Shown here: positions 34,298 to 46,433 of the stretch, in pieces
Layout: each line of letters starts with the position of its first letter
Position numbering within the stretch: position 1 is the first letter of the stretch
Origin: Parietaria judaica
Lineage: Eukaryota; Streptophyta; Magnoliopsida; Rosales; Urticaceae
Length of the DNA stretch: 64,000 nt
Direction of reading: 5' to 3'
NCBI GenBank assembly: GCA_954871525.1
Contig: OX940869.1
Coordinates: 17,760,001 to 17,824,000, forward strand
The notes under the pieces: generated by a model
What the model saw: the letters and a program-made list of their open reading frames with translations, nothing else
Told to the model about the DNA's origin: nothing
Databases searched by the model: none
Program-made: the position numbers and the translations under genes

Positions 34298-35261
34298 TAA
34301 AGGTATAAAGATGGGGCATTATATATTTTGTTAATTTAGTTCTTTTCAAGCAAGTACTATGATGGACACGTACGTTTTAAATTTTTATGATGGTATAATT
34401 TTATTTTATTTTTATGATGGGGCATTATACATGTCATATATAATATGTATAACATATATCATAAATGACAAGATATGCATATATAATAAATGGTATATAT
34501 GACATATATGATAAATGACACGATATATATATATATATATATGCATATCTTGTCATTTTAGTTTTTACTTTGAATGTAGCCAGATTCTTTCTGTTCCAAT
34601 GTACCACTTCTATTTTCACTCTAAAATTATTTTATACTTGCATAGTTGATAGTTGTTCTCTATGTTGATAAATCTTTCTATTTGAACTAGAGTTGTAATG
34701 AAGTAATCAAGGTATGCAATTTTTATGTACATTATATATCGTTAAAGAAATGCCTATTTATGTTCTTGTTCTCAAAGAAACTCTTGAACAGATCCGTGGC
34801 AAAAATTTTTGCAAAACAAAGATTAGAGCAAAAACTCCTGAGGCGCGTACGGCGACACTTTTCTTATAGCATATTCGTCCCCACTACCGGCTCGGTGTCG
34901 CTTCCCAGGATACAATAGAATAACCGTGGACCAAGTCTTCCGGCGAACTGAACTTTCACAAAACCTCTATTACCCAGACTCGATCAGAAAAAACAAAAAC
35001 AAAGAAACCTTGAAAAATTCAAGCAAGTCTGAAAAAACATTGTAAATCACTGTCTTTCGAATGAGTGTCAAAAAATGAATTTATAGGGATATTACATTGA
35101 TTAGAACATTGATTGCCTAATCAATTTTCCTTAATAGGTTTTCTGGACAAGCTCTTAAACACTATCAAACATTTTTTCTTCAGCTTTTACATATAGTCAT
35201 TTATTGACTATAAACCCTCGTACATTTTGGGGTTTTCAATTTCATTTATAACACTTTTTTT
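34298..35261. other. Intergenic DNA; unexplained GC-richer block
   Basis: AT-rich, with an inverted repeat (separate entry). The stretch about 34790-34990 is more GC-rich (GGCGCGTACGGCGACACTT, CTACCGGCTCGGTGTCGCTT, GTCTTCCGGCGAACTGAAC) and looks like part of a retroelement or an old gene; no frame is open far enough to identify it. Confidence 0.3.
34463..34558. repeat. AT-rich inverted repeat, about 23-bp arms
   Basis: AAATGACAAGATATGCATAT at 34463 is matched in inverse orientation by ATATGCATATCTTGTCATTT ending at 34558, with an AT-rich spacer of about 50 bp that includes a TATA run. Confidence 0.75.
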
Positions 35262-35642
35262 CCAGCCTTTATTTTCAAATATTATGGTATTTAGTTTTCA
35301 TTATTATGTTGCTATTGTTAGTTTGTTTGATTTTGGGATTTATCGCTTGTGTTGCCTTATGTGTTTAGATTCCTTTATCGTTTTGAATCCTCATATAAGG
35401 GACTACACTATTTGTAATCCATTAGTTTATGATGATAAAAAAATCGAGCTTTTGCCTTTGAAGTCGAGTTTTATCTCGCCGCAAAGATGTATTCATCGTG
35501 TTCTTCATATTTCTTCCTACATAAGTTGGTATAAGAGAAACTTGTTTCTTTCTGTGCAAGGGCACTAAAGAAGCGAGTCTTTGACGACGTTTTCGTAGAG
35601 GATATGGTGAGATGAGAAGAGGCCGATGGATTTCTTGCTTAG

Positions 35643-35831
35643 GTGGAATTGTTTATCCATCAGATGGCTGCAATAATGCAAAATCAAACGGAGGAACGAT
35701 GCCAAGACGATCGTCCGACACCGAAGATGATCGAGCGAACGTGTTCGGCCAGAATTTTGGCGGCTAGGGTCATCCGATACGTCGACGTGAGGCGGTCCCA
35801 AAATATTCGCGATGGTTTAGCAGCGTTCCAG
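35643..35831 (+). pseudogene. Gag-like fragment, left of the Athila insertion
   Basis: An open frame reads HQMAAIMQNQTEE and later RRSQNIRDGLAAFQ; HQMAAxMQNQ is typical of Gypsy gag N-termini. There is no good ATG upstream. The frame meets the Athila target duplication (GTGGC) at 35832 and resumes on the other side as VAFPEYDEIVNYE, so the two pieces were one ORF before the insertion. Some intervening gag sequence normally seen in the family is absent, so the ORF had already suffered an internal deletion. Confidence 0.45.
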
Positions 35832-35836
35832 GTGGC

Positions 35837-37162
35837 TGTTGGTTGCAAAACGTATATGCAAATTTTACGCAAGTGCACGTGTCGACAAGTAATACAGTGT
35901 GCAAAGCACAAAGATCGATCCCACGGAGACTAAGTCAAGTTACGTATTTAATTACGAGTTATAAAAAAATATGAGACATCATGGAAAAATTCATTCAAAG
36001 CAATAATCATTCAATTTGTAAACTAAAAATAGTGTCCAAACTGTTGATTAACAATAAAAAGGACAGAGAGACAAGAAATTTGATGATCAATAAGAGAAAT
36101 CGGTTGGGCTTATGAATTACTTCGGGTTTGGTAAAATCAGCGATTGCTACAGAAATGCTATAGCATTTCCCAAGTAATTCGAAAACGACAATTTCGTAGG
36201 TTCTTCCGAACTTCCGATTGAAAACCAAATGTAAGTTAATCCTTCATATTCCTATGCAAGGATTAATTATGGGTTAAAATTGAATTCCAATTTCATGATC
36301 TACACGGAGAGTTATATATTCCTATATCCCTCTCAATCCTATGAACAAAATCCAAAGAATTAAACATGCATCAAGGTTGTATTTCCAATCCAATTCATAT
36401 TTTCCAATAGAGATTAGATCTTAAACGCTATTAAGTCGAAACGAGAAATAGAGTTATATCAATTAAAACTCAACCATGAACAAGGAAAATACTAAATTCT
36501 ATAGAAATCATTAATCAACCAAACCCTTAGTTCATCATTCACCCAACGCTAGAAAATTAGTTCATACTTGAATAACAAAAATTAGAAGAGAAAAGTGGTT
36601 CAAGATACAACATCAAACCGACAATATGTTGAACAAAATAAACCCGAGTTGATGTGTTGATGTGCCTTGCTTCTTCCTTGATGATCCTCTTGCTTGCTAC
36701 CTTCTTTCTTCTTTTTTTTTCCTTCTTCTCCAAGGCTGCACAATAGCTTCTTGATATCCCCCTTTGCAGCTCGTTTTTTTTCTCCTTTGCTTGGTGGCTG
36801 ATGATGCTTTTTTTCTCTGCTTTCTTCTTAGCCTTTGATCATGTTATTCTCTTGATCCAATGGTTGATTCCATGTTGCCAAAAAGGGACAAAAATTAATT
36901 AGGGCAACTTTCTTAATTTGGCTCATTCTCTTGGTAATTGGGCCTAATTTATTAAGCCCAATCTTATCATGTTATTAATTAGTACTCAAGTGAGATAACA
37001 TGAAATAAACACACATAAACTTGGTTCTTTTTGTCAATGTAAATCAATTTATGTGTTTATTTCAATGTTACACAATTATGTTCAAGCATTTATAATTTTA
37101 GCCTAATTTGGACAATAATCTCGTGAAAACCGTGTAATAACTCTATTATCATAGAGTTATCA
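35837..37162 (-). repeat. Athila 3' LTR
   Basis: Runs from TGTTGGTTGCAAAACG to GAGTTATCA on the plus strand. Relative to the other LTR it lacks about 44 bp near its right end. On the minus strand it is preceded by the polypurine stretch AAGTTTGGGGGGG. Confidence 0.93.
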
Positions 37163-38400
37163 CCCCCCCAAACTTAAGATTTTGATTGTCCTCAAGCAAA
37201 GAAAGAATACAAAGAACACGCCAAACTCGGAAAAGTTGTTGTACCTTGACCACAAAATGTTACCTTAATGCTCGAACCTCAAAAGATCACTAGTTGTTGA
37301 TTACAACTCGAATTGAATGAATTCATTTACCTTTTCTTCATTTATTTTCGATCTCATGTGTGTGCGCTTGAAAATCCAATATGCTATGAAAGTTCGTTGC
37401 CCTTAATCTACCTTCGGTTGACCTCGCATCTAGTTCCCCAAGATGAATGTGGAAATACCCCATAGGCCTACGCTTACTCGCTCTCTCCACTAATCAAGAT
37501 AGACTAAGACATTTGAGGATTAAAAGACATTTTTCACGCTGATTTCGACCCCCAAACTTTGATTAAGCTGCTGGTTTTTTTTTTTTTTTTCGAAGATAAC
37601 AATGTATTGTACCACTCAAACTCGGTGCTTGGCTGCAACATGGGTGAGAATACAGCCGAGCCCTCCTAGGAGTAATTCAACACACAATTATCTTCTTTTG
37701 AACCCAATATTAGCACTCTTTTTAAAGGGATAAAGGTTCGATGAATGTCGGTCAAATTCGGTACTTGACCGTCAACATGTGTGGGAAGACGGCCAAGTCC
37801 TCCTAAGACCAAGCAACAACGAGATCCTTTACCCGATTTGAGTCACTTACATTGGTTTCAAATTTTTTATTTTTTTTTATTTTTTATTTTTATTTTTTTG
37901 GCAGCTTAACTTTAAGCATACTCCCCCCCCCCCAAACTTAAAATGAGCATTGTCCTCAATGTGTTCTACGGAGGGAGAGATCCGGAAGGTTCAAGAAAAG
38001 CAACGAGAAGCTTTTATCGGGTCCCCATCTATCATCTATCTTTTTATTTCGCCTCGAGAGTGAGCAATCGTAGGTTTTAGGGTGGTGAAATGGGAGGGAC
38101 TAGAGCTAAGCGACCTATGGTTTCAAAAGGGCTCCGAAACAAACATATGGATATCTTCTCGCATTCTAGTCACTTCATGAAGAGCAATTTCTTTGATAAA
38201 TGAAATTCAAACAACGAGCATAATCAACACATCGTATCCTTATTCGGCATCAGGCACTAAGCAACAACAAAATCCTAGGTCGAACGATAAGTGATGACAA
38301 ATAAAAACTAACATAACGAAACACACACAAAACATAATAAAATCCGAATTGAGTTCAAGGAAGGGATTGGAAAAACTTCCCTGAAATGGTTGTGCGACGA
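37163..38400 (-). other. Athila untranslated region between the env-like ORF and the 3' LTR
   Basis: Contains the polypurine tract next to the LTR (37163-37180, C run then AAACTTAAG on the plus strand) and a second, very similar tract at 37922-37942 (C run then AAACTTAAAATG); both are followed by TTGTCCTCAA. Two related segments, CTCGGTGCTTGGCTGCAACA (about 37621) and a diverged copy near 37760, are an internal repeat. No ORF was recognised. Confidence 0.6.
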
Positions 38401-39756
38401 TCACCGGCGACGTTGAATCTTCCGGCGGCTGGGCCGTGTGGGCTCGGAGGGTGTCGTCGGGCTCCTTTCTTGTGCGGCAGTTTGCTGCCCGGGCATCGCG
38501 TTAGTGGTCGCTGCTTCTTGGAACTCAGCTTCTACCTCCATTTCGGTGCAGATTTCTGTCGGGAACGGAGGAAACGGATGCTGAAAACCGCCGAGTGCTT
38601 GGAGATTGTGCTCAAGTGCGTTGTTGTAATCCCGCGTATATCGGAAAAAATTTCGCTGGTCCTCCGCAGCATTGTATTGTGAGATTTCCACGCCGGAAAG
38701 TCTCTCCTCCATTCTGCCCGTTTGCGCACGAATCCCCGCCACTTCGTTTTGAATTATCGTGCAAGTTGCCATCAACCTCTCAAGAACTTCTGTTTCCGCT
38801 GTTGCAGCCCGAGCTCTTGGTCGGCGAGGATTGTTCGGGGTGACTCGGTTGATGGTTGATGGAGTGATTTTGACTCCGGAGTCCCAGGTCGGTTCGTGGG
38901 TGTCTATCGTGACACCGGCAGCAACACAAAGCCTAGAAATCAATGACGGGAACCATATTTGACTCGAATCACGCTTGGCGCACAGCTTCATTTGCTCCAT
39001 AAGAAGCTACCCAACATTGAACCCACCATTTTGAATGCTATATAGCAGCACGATGCGGACACTTGAGATAGTCGTGGCATTTGATGACGGCATTAGCCTA
39101 TTTTCAGCGAAGGCTAACCAGATTTTATATTCGTCTCGAATAGTGTGAGGTGAGACCGTCAGTGCGCCAAGTTGAGAAATGTCCCACTCTGTTCCCTCCA
39201 CGCACACTGTTTCCAATATGTCATCCAAATCTTCCGCTGGTAAGCCGTGGTAGAATTCCATGAAGTCAATTGCGTTGTTTGGCAAGTTGTAGGTACTGTT
39301 GATGAGTTCGACGGATATCGGGACGTCGACACGTCGGACGAATACTGAGTGCGGGTTTCTTGCGTTGAAGTTTGCATAAAACTCGAGGGCCATGTTCTTG
39401 TATGCCTGCGGTTGCTCTCGGGCAAAGTCTTGCCACTTGTTGGCTTCGATGGCATCCTTCACGTATTCCGGGTAATCTCCGAACCCGTTAACGTGGCAAA
39501 CAAATCCCCGTTCAAGCATTGGCTTCCGGTGGCGTGTCCTTGCGTAGAATTTCTTCGACGCTTTGAGATTCGGGAACTTGGAGTCCTCGTAATCGATGGC
39601 TTGGGATCTCCGGTAGTTGCTTGATTCCGGCTCTCCTTGTTGATTCTCAGTTGCGTCCTCTTCCTCGGATATTTCTTCCCCTGATCGCTCTTCCACAACC
39701 TCATTATCCACGGCTTCTTTTCCACGTCCCTTTTGTGCACTGCTCTTGAAACCCAT
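38401..39756 (-). pseudogene. Athila env-like ORF (plant transposon protein domain) with one stop
   Basis: The frame starts at ATG 39754-39756 (MGFKSSAQKGRGKE) with an acidic region. The conserved core of the 'putative plant transposon protein' family follows (FYARTRHRKPMLERGFV, EFYANFNARNP, SVFVRRVDVPI, STYNLPNNAIDF). A TAG at 39007-39009 interrupts it (GGFNVG-stop-LLMEQMKL), and the same frame continues to 38401 with a coiled-coil-like C-terminal part (EVLERLMATCTIIQNEV, MEERLSGVE) and a basic tail. In Athila elements this ORF sits where retroviruses carry env, but its role is unproven; no membrane segment is evident here. Confidence 0.8.
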
Positions 39757-40867
39757 TTCGCCCAGACCAAATCTGCCTTTTTGAACCGAACTGCTCTTCT
39801 CGAATTCACAAATTTGACTGATTCAACTCTGTTTAATAACCGAATCAATCTATTCTTTCAAGCTCGACTCTGCACACATAGAAAACACATTCTATTGCAG
39901 CCTATGCTTCTCAAATATCCCAGACAGATTTCCGAGCAAACTTTCTATCGATCAATTCGCGGTTTAACAGCTTCTCCGATCATGGAGCATAGATTAATCG
40001 ACGAGAATGAGCAGCGAAATACAAACCCGAATCCGTGTCGAAGAGCAGTGAGCGAGCAAACTCAACAAGAAAATTTTTGATGAACCTGAACAGCGAGCCA
40101 AGAGCAACACATCTAGATGTCGATGGAAAAGGTTGCATGCAGTGAAAAGCTCAGGACGATGAAGAACCCATCACTCGATGAAGAAACCCAGAAATCGACG
40201 AACATAAATCAACGAACAGAGACCCAGATCTTGAGCGATGAACAGCTAGCACGGCCAGAAATCGACGAGCAACCCAGAAATCTCTTGACCCAAAATCTCG
40301 CAAACCCAGAAGATGACAAACACTGAGTCGCACCTGATGAAGTGAGCTGGAATCCTTTGAATGGCAAAGCCCAGAAGGTGATGAAGAAGGCGAACAACTC
40401 CTCGATTCGCGAGCACGACCAGGTTCCCCGATTGTGGTGGTCGTTGGCGGCGGTCGGAGCTGCGCGGTGGTCTGCGAGTTTGGAGGTTGGTGCGGGAGTT
40501 GGCGACGGCTAGGGCTTGGAGAAGAAAATGTCGGGGTGTGTTTGAGAGGAGAATATGTCGAATGGCGTTTTGGCTCACACAAAATGACAAGAAGCTCAAA
40601 ACGACATTCCAATATGCGCAGAAACGACACAAATCTTGCAAACGACATGGGTTCTTCTCCCTTTAATAAAACGCACGTGTTGATTTTTCTGATTTTTCTC
40701 TCTCCTGAAGCCCGATATCAGTGCAAAATGCAGTAGCATTTCTGTCGCATTTTGGTCGTCACACTGCACCTTAAATAAATAATAAAACTAGAACTGTCAC
40801 TTTTATTTAATTGGGCTGCCTCCCAAATAGCGCTTGATTTAGAGTCTTCAGCCTGACTTTCCCGTCT
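39757..40867 (-). other. Athila region between integrase and the env-like ORF
   Basis: Non-coding leader of the env-like ORF, with overlapping open frames on both strands that carry no recognisable domain. The longest (40151-40648, minus) is rich in Ser and Pro and is probably spurious. Confidence 0.5.
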
Positions 40868-43800
40868 TCATGGATCTTGGAGCGTGATGGAAGTCTTGGT
40901 TCGATCAATCGGACCTCCCAAATACTCTTTGATTCGTTGACCGTTCACTTTGAATTTTCTTCCCGAAGCAATGTCTTGTAACTCTACCGCACCATGAGGA
41001 AAAACCATAGAAACGAGGAACGGTCCCGACCAACGGGATTTCAATTTTCCGGGAAACAATTTCAATCTTGAATTAAACAAGAGCACTTGTTGTCCTTCTA
41101 CAAACTCTCTCCTTTGAATCTTTTTATCATGCCATCGTTTCACTTTTTCCTTGTATAACTTGGCATTTTCGTATGATTTGAGACGGAGTTCATCGAGCTC
41201 GTTGAGTTGCATCAAACGCTTTTCGCCTACCGCCTCGATATCAAAATTCAACTTGTGGAGTGCCCAATAAGCCTTGTGCTCCCATTCCAAAGGCAAATGA
41301 CATGCTTTTCCAAAGACGAGTTGATACGGTGACATCCCGAGAGGTGTTTTATACGCTGTCCGGTAAGCCCACAAGGCATCGTCAAGTCGCTTTGACCAGT
41401 CCTTCCGTGTTGGAGAAACGGTCTTCTCCAAAATGGACTTGATTTGTCGGTTAGATACCTCCGCTTGCCCATTAGTTTAAGGATGATATCCGGTTGCGAT
41501 CTTGTGCCGAACATAATACTTGGATAACACGGCATCGACATACTTGTTGCAAAAATGACTCCCCTCGTCACTAATTATAGCTCTTGGTGTTCCGAAACTA
41601 GTGAAGATTTGCTTCTTAAGAAAGACCAAGACCACCCGGGAGTCATTGGTCGGGAATGCGGCGGCTTCCACCCATTTTGAGACGTAATCCACCGCCACAA
41701 GTATATATAAATTACCGAAGGACGGGACGAACGGCCCCATGAAATCTATTCCCCAAACATCGAATAATTCGACCTCCAAAATGTTCGTGAGAGGCATTTC
41801 GTTACGCCTTGAAATGTTTCCTACCCTTTGGCATCGATCACACTGGAGCACAAAATTTCGGGCATCCTTGAATAATGTCGGCCAATAGAATCCCGATTGC
41901 AAGACCTTTGCTGCTGTCCGGTCTCCTTGGAAATGTCCTCCGTAAGGTGAGTCGTGACACTTCGCGAGAATATCTTCCATTTCCTCTTCCGGGACACATC
42001 TCCGTAACATGTGATCGGCACATTCTTTAAAAAGATGAGGTTCATCCCAATAATATCGCCTAACGTCATGAAGAAATTTCTTTCGTTGTTGCGAGTTTGA
42101 GTCCGGTGGAAGAATGTTGCTAACCAAGTAATTAGCAAAATCGGCGTACCACGGAGTTGTCGTGCTCACGACAAAGAGCTGCTCGTCTGGAAATGCCTCC
42201 TTAATATCTTCACAATCAGCCCCTTTTTCCATATTTTCAAGCCTCGATAGATGATCGGCCACTTGATTTTCAGTTCCGGGGCAATCTCGAATTTCCAAGT
42301 CAAATTCTTGAAGTAAAAGAACCCAACGAATCAGCCGCGGTTTTGAATCCTTCTTGGTTACGAGATATTTGATCGCCGAATGATCCGTGTAAACGATGAC
42401 TTTTGTGCCGACGAGATAAGATCGGAATTTGTCGAAAGCGAAGACTACGGCCAATAACTCTTTCTCCGTGACGGTGTAGTTCATTTGAGCTTCGATGAGC
42501 GTCTTACTTGCATAATAAATGGAGTGGAAAACTCGATCTTTTCGCTGCCCCAACACAGCGCCAATTGCGAAATCGCTCGCATCGCATATGACTTCGAACG
42601 GTTGAGACCAATCCGGGGCTGCTATAATAGGGGCTGTCGTAAGCTTGGTTCTTAACTCCTCAAATGATAAGCGGCAAGCTTCATCAAAAGAAAACACCTT
42701 GTTTTGTTCCAATAATGAGCAAAGAGGTTTTGAGATTTTTGAAAAATCCTTGATGAACCGTCTATAAAAACCGCAATGACCCAAGAAACTTCGAATCCCT
42801 TTTACATTTGTTGGTGGTGGTAGCTTGGAGATTACTTCAACCTTTGCACGGTCCACTTCGAGGCCCTTGCTAGATACTTTGTGGCCGAGAACAATGCCTT
42901 CACGAACCATGAAATGACATTTTTCCCAATTAAGAACCAAATTCGTCTCTTCACATGGACTCAACACTTTCTCCAAATTTAACAAGCAACTCGAGAAGTC
43001 ATCACCGAAAACCGAGAAATCATCCATAAATATTTCAATTGAATTTTCAACCATGTCTGAGAATATAGCCATCATGCAACGTTCAAAGGTTGCGGGTGCA
43101 TTACATAAGCCGAATGGCATCCGTCGGAATGCAAAAGTTCCAAAAGGACACGTGAAAGTGGTCTTGTGTTGGTCGTCGGGGGCGATGGCGATTTGATTAT
43201 AACCGGAATAACCGTCGAGGAAGCAATAAAACTCCTTTCCGGCCAACCGATCAAGCATTTGATCGATAAAAGGGAGAGGAAAATGGTCCTTTCTCGTGGC
43301 CTTGTTTAGTCGCCGATAATCCATACAAATCCTCCATCCCGTTACCGTTCTTGTAGAAATGAGCTCGTCTTTCTCGTTCTTCATCACCGTTATTCCTCCT
43401 TTTTTAGGCACGCATTGCACGGGGCTAACCCATGCACTATCGGAAATTGGGTAGATAATACCGGCATCGAGCCACTTAATTATTTCCTTTTTCACCACTT
43501 CCTTCATGATCGGATTGAGTCGCCGCTGCCCCTCAATAGAATTCCCACTGTTTTCTTCCAAAAGAATCTTGTGCATACAAAGTGTCGGGCTAATTCCGTT
43601 AATATCCGCAATACTCCACCCGATGGCCTTTTTGAACCTTTTTAGAACTTCCAAGAGCTCTCTTTCTTGATCATTAGTGAGTTCCGAGGAGACAATAACC
43701 GGAAGGCTATCATTTTCTCCCAAATAAGCATAATGGAGATGAGGCGGCAACGGTTTTAACTCCAATTGTGGTGCTTCCTCAATGGATGGTTTAGGTGCTT

Positions 43801-46288
43801 TGAAATCTCGCTCTCCAAGTTCCAACGACTCGAATTGGCGTCCGATTCTTGCTTGGTTCGGTTTGGAATCCACCCATGCAACTTAGGCTCCATCATCGTC
43901 ACTTGTATCGTCGAGCTCGTTTCGGCTAAATTGCTTTTGAACGACTTCGGTCACCAATTCGTCCACGATATCAATGGAAGAACATTCTTCAACTTCATCC
44001 GGATATTTGAGAGCATTTAAGACATTAAATGTGATTTTCTCGTCATCTAACCTCATGGTTAATTCGCCTTTTTGCACATCAATGAGCGTTCGGCCGGTAG
44101 CGAGGAATGGTCTCCCAAGAATAATCGGAACTTCTTGATCGGCTTCGAAATCCAAGACAATAAAGTCGGCCGGAAATATGAATTTGTCGACTTTTACCAA
44201 GACATCTTCTATCTTCCCTTCCGGATATGCTATAGACCGATCGGCGAGTTGTAATGTGACGGTGGTAGGTCGGGCTTTTCCAATGCCCAACTTCTTGAAA
44301 ACCGAGGCGGGCATGAGATTGATACTTGCACCGAGATCACAAAGAGCTCGCCCAAAATAAGAATTCCCGATGGCACACGGAATAGTGAAACTGCCTGGGT
44401 CCTTTAACTTGGGTGGAAGCTTGTTTAGATACAAGGCACTACAATCTTCCGTTAATGCCACGGTTTCGAACTCGCCAAGACGCCTTTTCTTAGATAAAAT
44501 GTCCTTCAATAATTTTGCATAACTCGGCATTTGCTCCAAAGCTTCCACTAACGGGATGTTAATATGGAGCTGCTTGAGAACGTTCAGGAATTTACCGAAT
44601 TGTTGCTCGTTTCTCTGTTTTTGGAGTCTTTGTGGAAAAGGCGGAGGCTGATTTAGCATTTTGCTCATACCAGGGTCGTCAACAGAAGGAAATGCTGCAG
44701 GATTGCTGTTGCATTTTGTTCCCAGAACTGGAGCTGAATTTTTTCGAATTTCACTCCTTTCGTTAGTTTGACTTGGCGTTTCTTCCTCTTCACCTTGGAT
44801 TGAAGTGGGCTCTGCCTGTTTCTTAGCGTCTTGGGCTTTCGGGTCAAGCTCGACCTCCTTTCCATTCCGTAAGGTGAAAATAATGTTGCATTGTTCTTTT
44901 CCGTCTCTCCTCGGATCGTTGGTTTGAGACGGAAGAGAACCTTGCGGTCTATTAGAGAGAGCGCTTGCAATCTGCCCCATTTGAGTTTCGAGCGTTCTTA
45001 GAGCCGCATCTTGGCTTTGTTGCTTGGCCTTGGTTTCCGCTATGAATTCCTTCATCAAGGTTTCTAAGGAACTTGTTGGAGCGTTTTGTTGCGGTTGAAA
45101 ACCCGGAGGAACCATTTGATTAGGGCGTTGAAACTGATTTGCTCCACTAGACGAAGCTCCTCCTTGTTGATTCCATTGTTGGTTACCAAATTGTCTTCCT
45201 CCTTGGTTGTAAGAACCTTGTTGGAAGTGTTGATTTCTTCCCGCTTGGTGAAAATTACCAACATAGCAAGCCGAAGCGGGATTGGATGGGCATTCTTCGT
45301 AAACATGAGGCTCTCCGCAATAGACACAAGATACATTGACATTTGGTTCAACGGAAACTGCATTAACACTTGGTTCCGGATTATTCATCTTGGTCAATTG
45401 ATGAAGAATGGTGGACATTTGAGCTTGAAGCGTTGTAATGGCGTCAAGCTCTAATTTCCCGCCAACCTTCGGAGTGCTAAGTCTCGTAGTTGGCCATTGG
45501 CTATGATTTCTAGCCATTTTCTCCAGAATTTCCAGCCCTTCGTTGTAAGACTTCGTCATGAAGGCGCCTCCGGCCGTTGCATCCAAATTGGATCTCGTTG
45601 GAGCATTCAAACCATTGTAGAAAGTTTGCATTTGGATCCAATGTGGCAGCCCGTGATGAGGACATTGCCTAAGAAGCTCTTTAAACCTTTCCCACATTTC
45701 ATAAATGGACTCGCTATCTTCTTGGTGAAACGAGATGATGTCATTCCTCAACTTGGACACTTTCGTTGGTGGAAAATACTTCATGAGAAATTTCTCCGCC
45801 AATTCATTCCATGTTCGTACCGATCCCGGTTGCAAAGAGTTTAGCCATGCTCTTGCACTATCTCGTAGAGAATATGGAAAAAGCTTGATTCGCAAAGCTT
45901 CTTCGGACACGCCTTGAATTCGGAAATTGTCGCTCACATCCATGAAAACCCGGAGATGAAGATGAGGATCCTCGGTTGCTAATCCGCTAAATTGCCCCGC
46001 GGATTGCAACATTTGGAACATCACCGGCTTGAGCTCAAAGTGAGCGGCATGGATGGTAGGCCGAATAATGCCCGGATTTAAACCTTGATGAACCGGAACC
46101 GCATAATCTTGCATTGGAAGGTCCAACTCATTAATGATAGGGGGCTGATGTACAGCCCCATTCCCACCAGCTCTTTCCTCGGCCATAGCTAAGTTTGGCT
46201 CGCTCTTTGAGGCTCGGATTTTAGCCAAGAGTGTTCGTTCTATCTCCGGATCAATAGGAAGCAATGTAGCTTTGTTTTTCTCCCGCAT
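40868..46288 (-). pseudogene. Athila gag-pol polyprotein with two in-frame stops
   Basis: One frame of about 1,807 codons from ATG 46288 (MREKNKATLLPIDPEIE). Domains in order: retrotransposon gag (FRIQGVSEEALRIKLFPYSL, then YFPPTKVSKLRNDI), a zinc-knuckle-like CVYCGEPHVYEEC, a Gln-rich spacer, aspartic protease (DLGASINLMP, near 44330), reverse transcriptase ([30 protein letters not shown]), RNase H ([25 protein letters not shown]), integrase HHCC finger (HDSPYGGHF ... CDRCQRVGN) and core ([18 protein letters not shown]), and a C-terminal part ([10 protein letters not shown]). Stops: TAA 43883-43885 between protease and reverse transcriptase, and TAA 41477-41479 in the integrase core at a usually conserved Gln (GYHP-stop-TNGQAE). 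No frameshifts were seen. The polyprotein would make and integrate cDNA; full-length protein now needs readthrough or help from a relative. Confidence 0.93.
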
Positions 46289-46409
46289 ACAATTAGATTA
46301 ATCCGCCTAAGAATAGAATCAAAAGAACACTTGTTAAGCACACAATTATCTAAATGAAAACTAAAAAAAAAAAATAACTCGTAAAAAAAATGCGTAAATT
46401 GAATTTTAG

Positions 46410-46427
46410 TCCCCGGCAACGGCGCCA
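46410..46427 (-). other. Athila primer-binding site
   Basis: On the minus strand TGGCGCCGTTGCCGGGGA starts six bases after the end of the 5' LTR. This is the conserved primer site of the Athila group. Confidence 0.85.
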
Positions 46428-46433
46428 AAAACT

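Noticed and set aside
39349..40736. Plus-strand ORFs of 91-115 codons in the Athila region
   Set aside because: Antisense to the env-like ORF or in non-coding leader; no conserved motifs.
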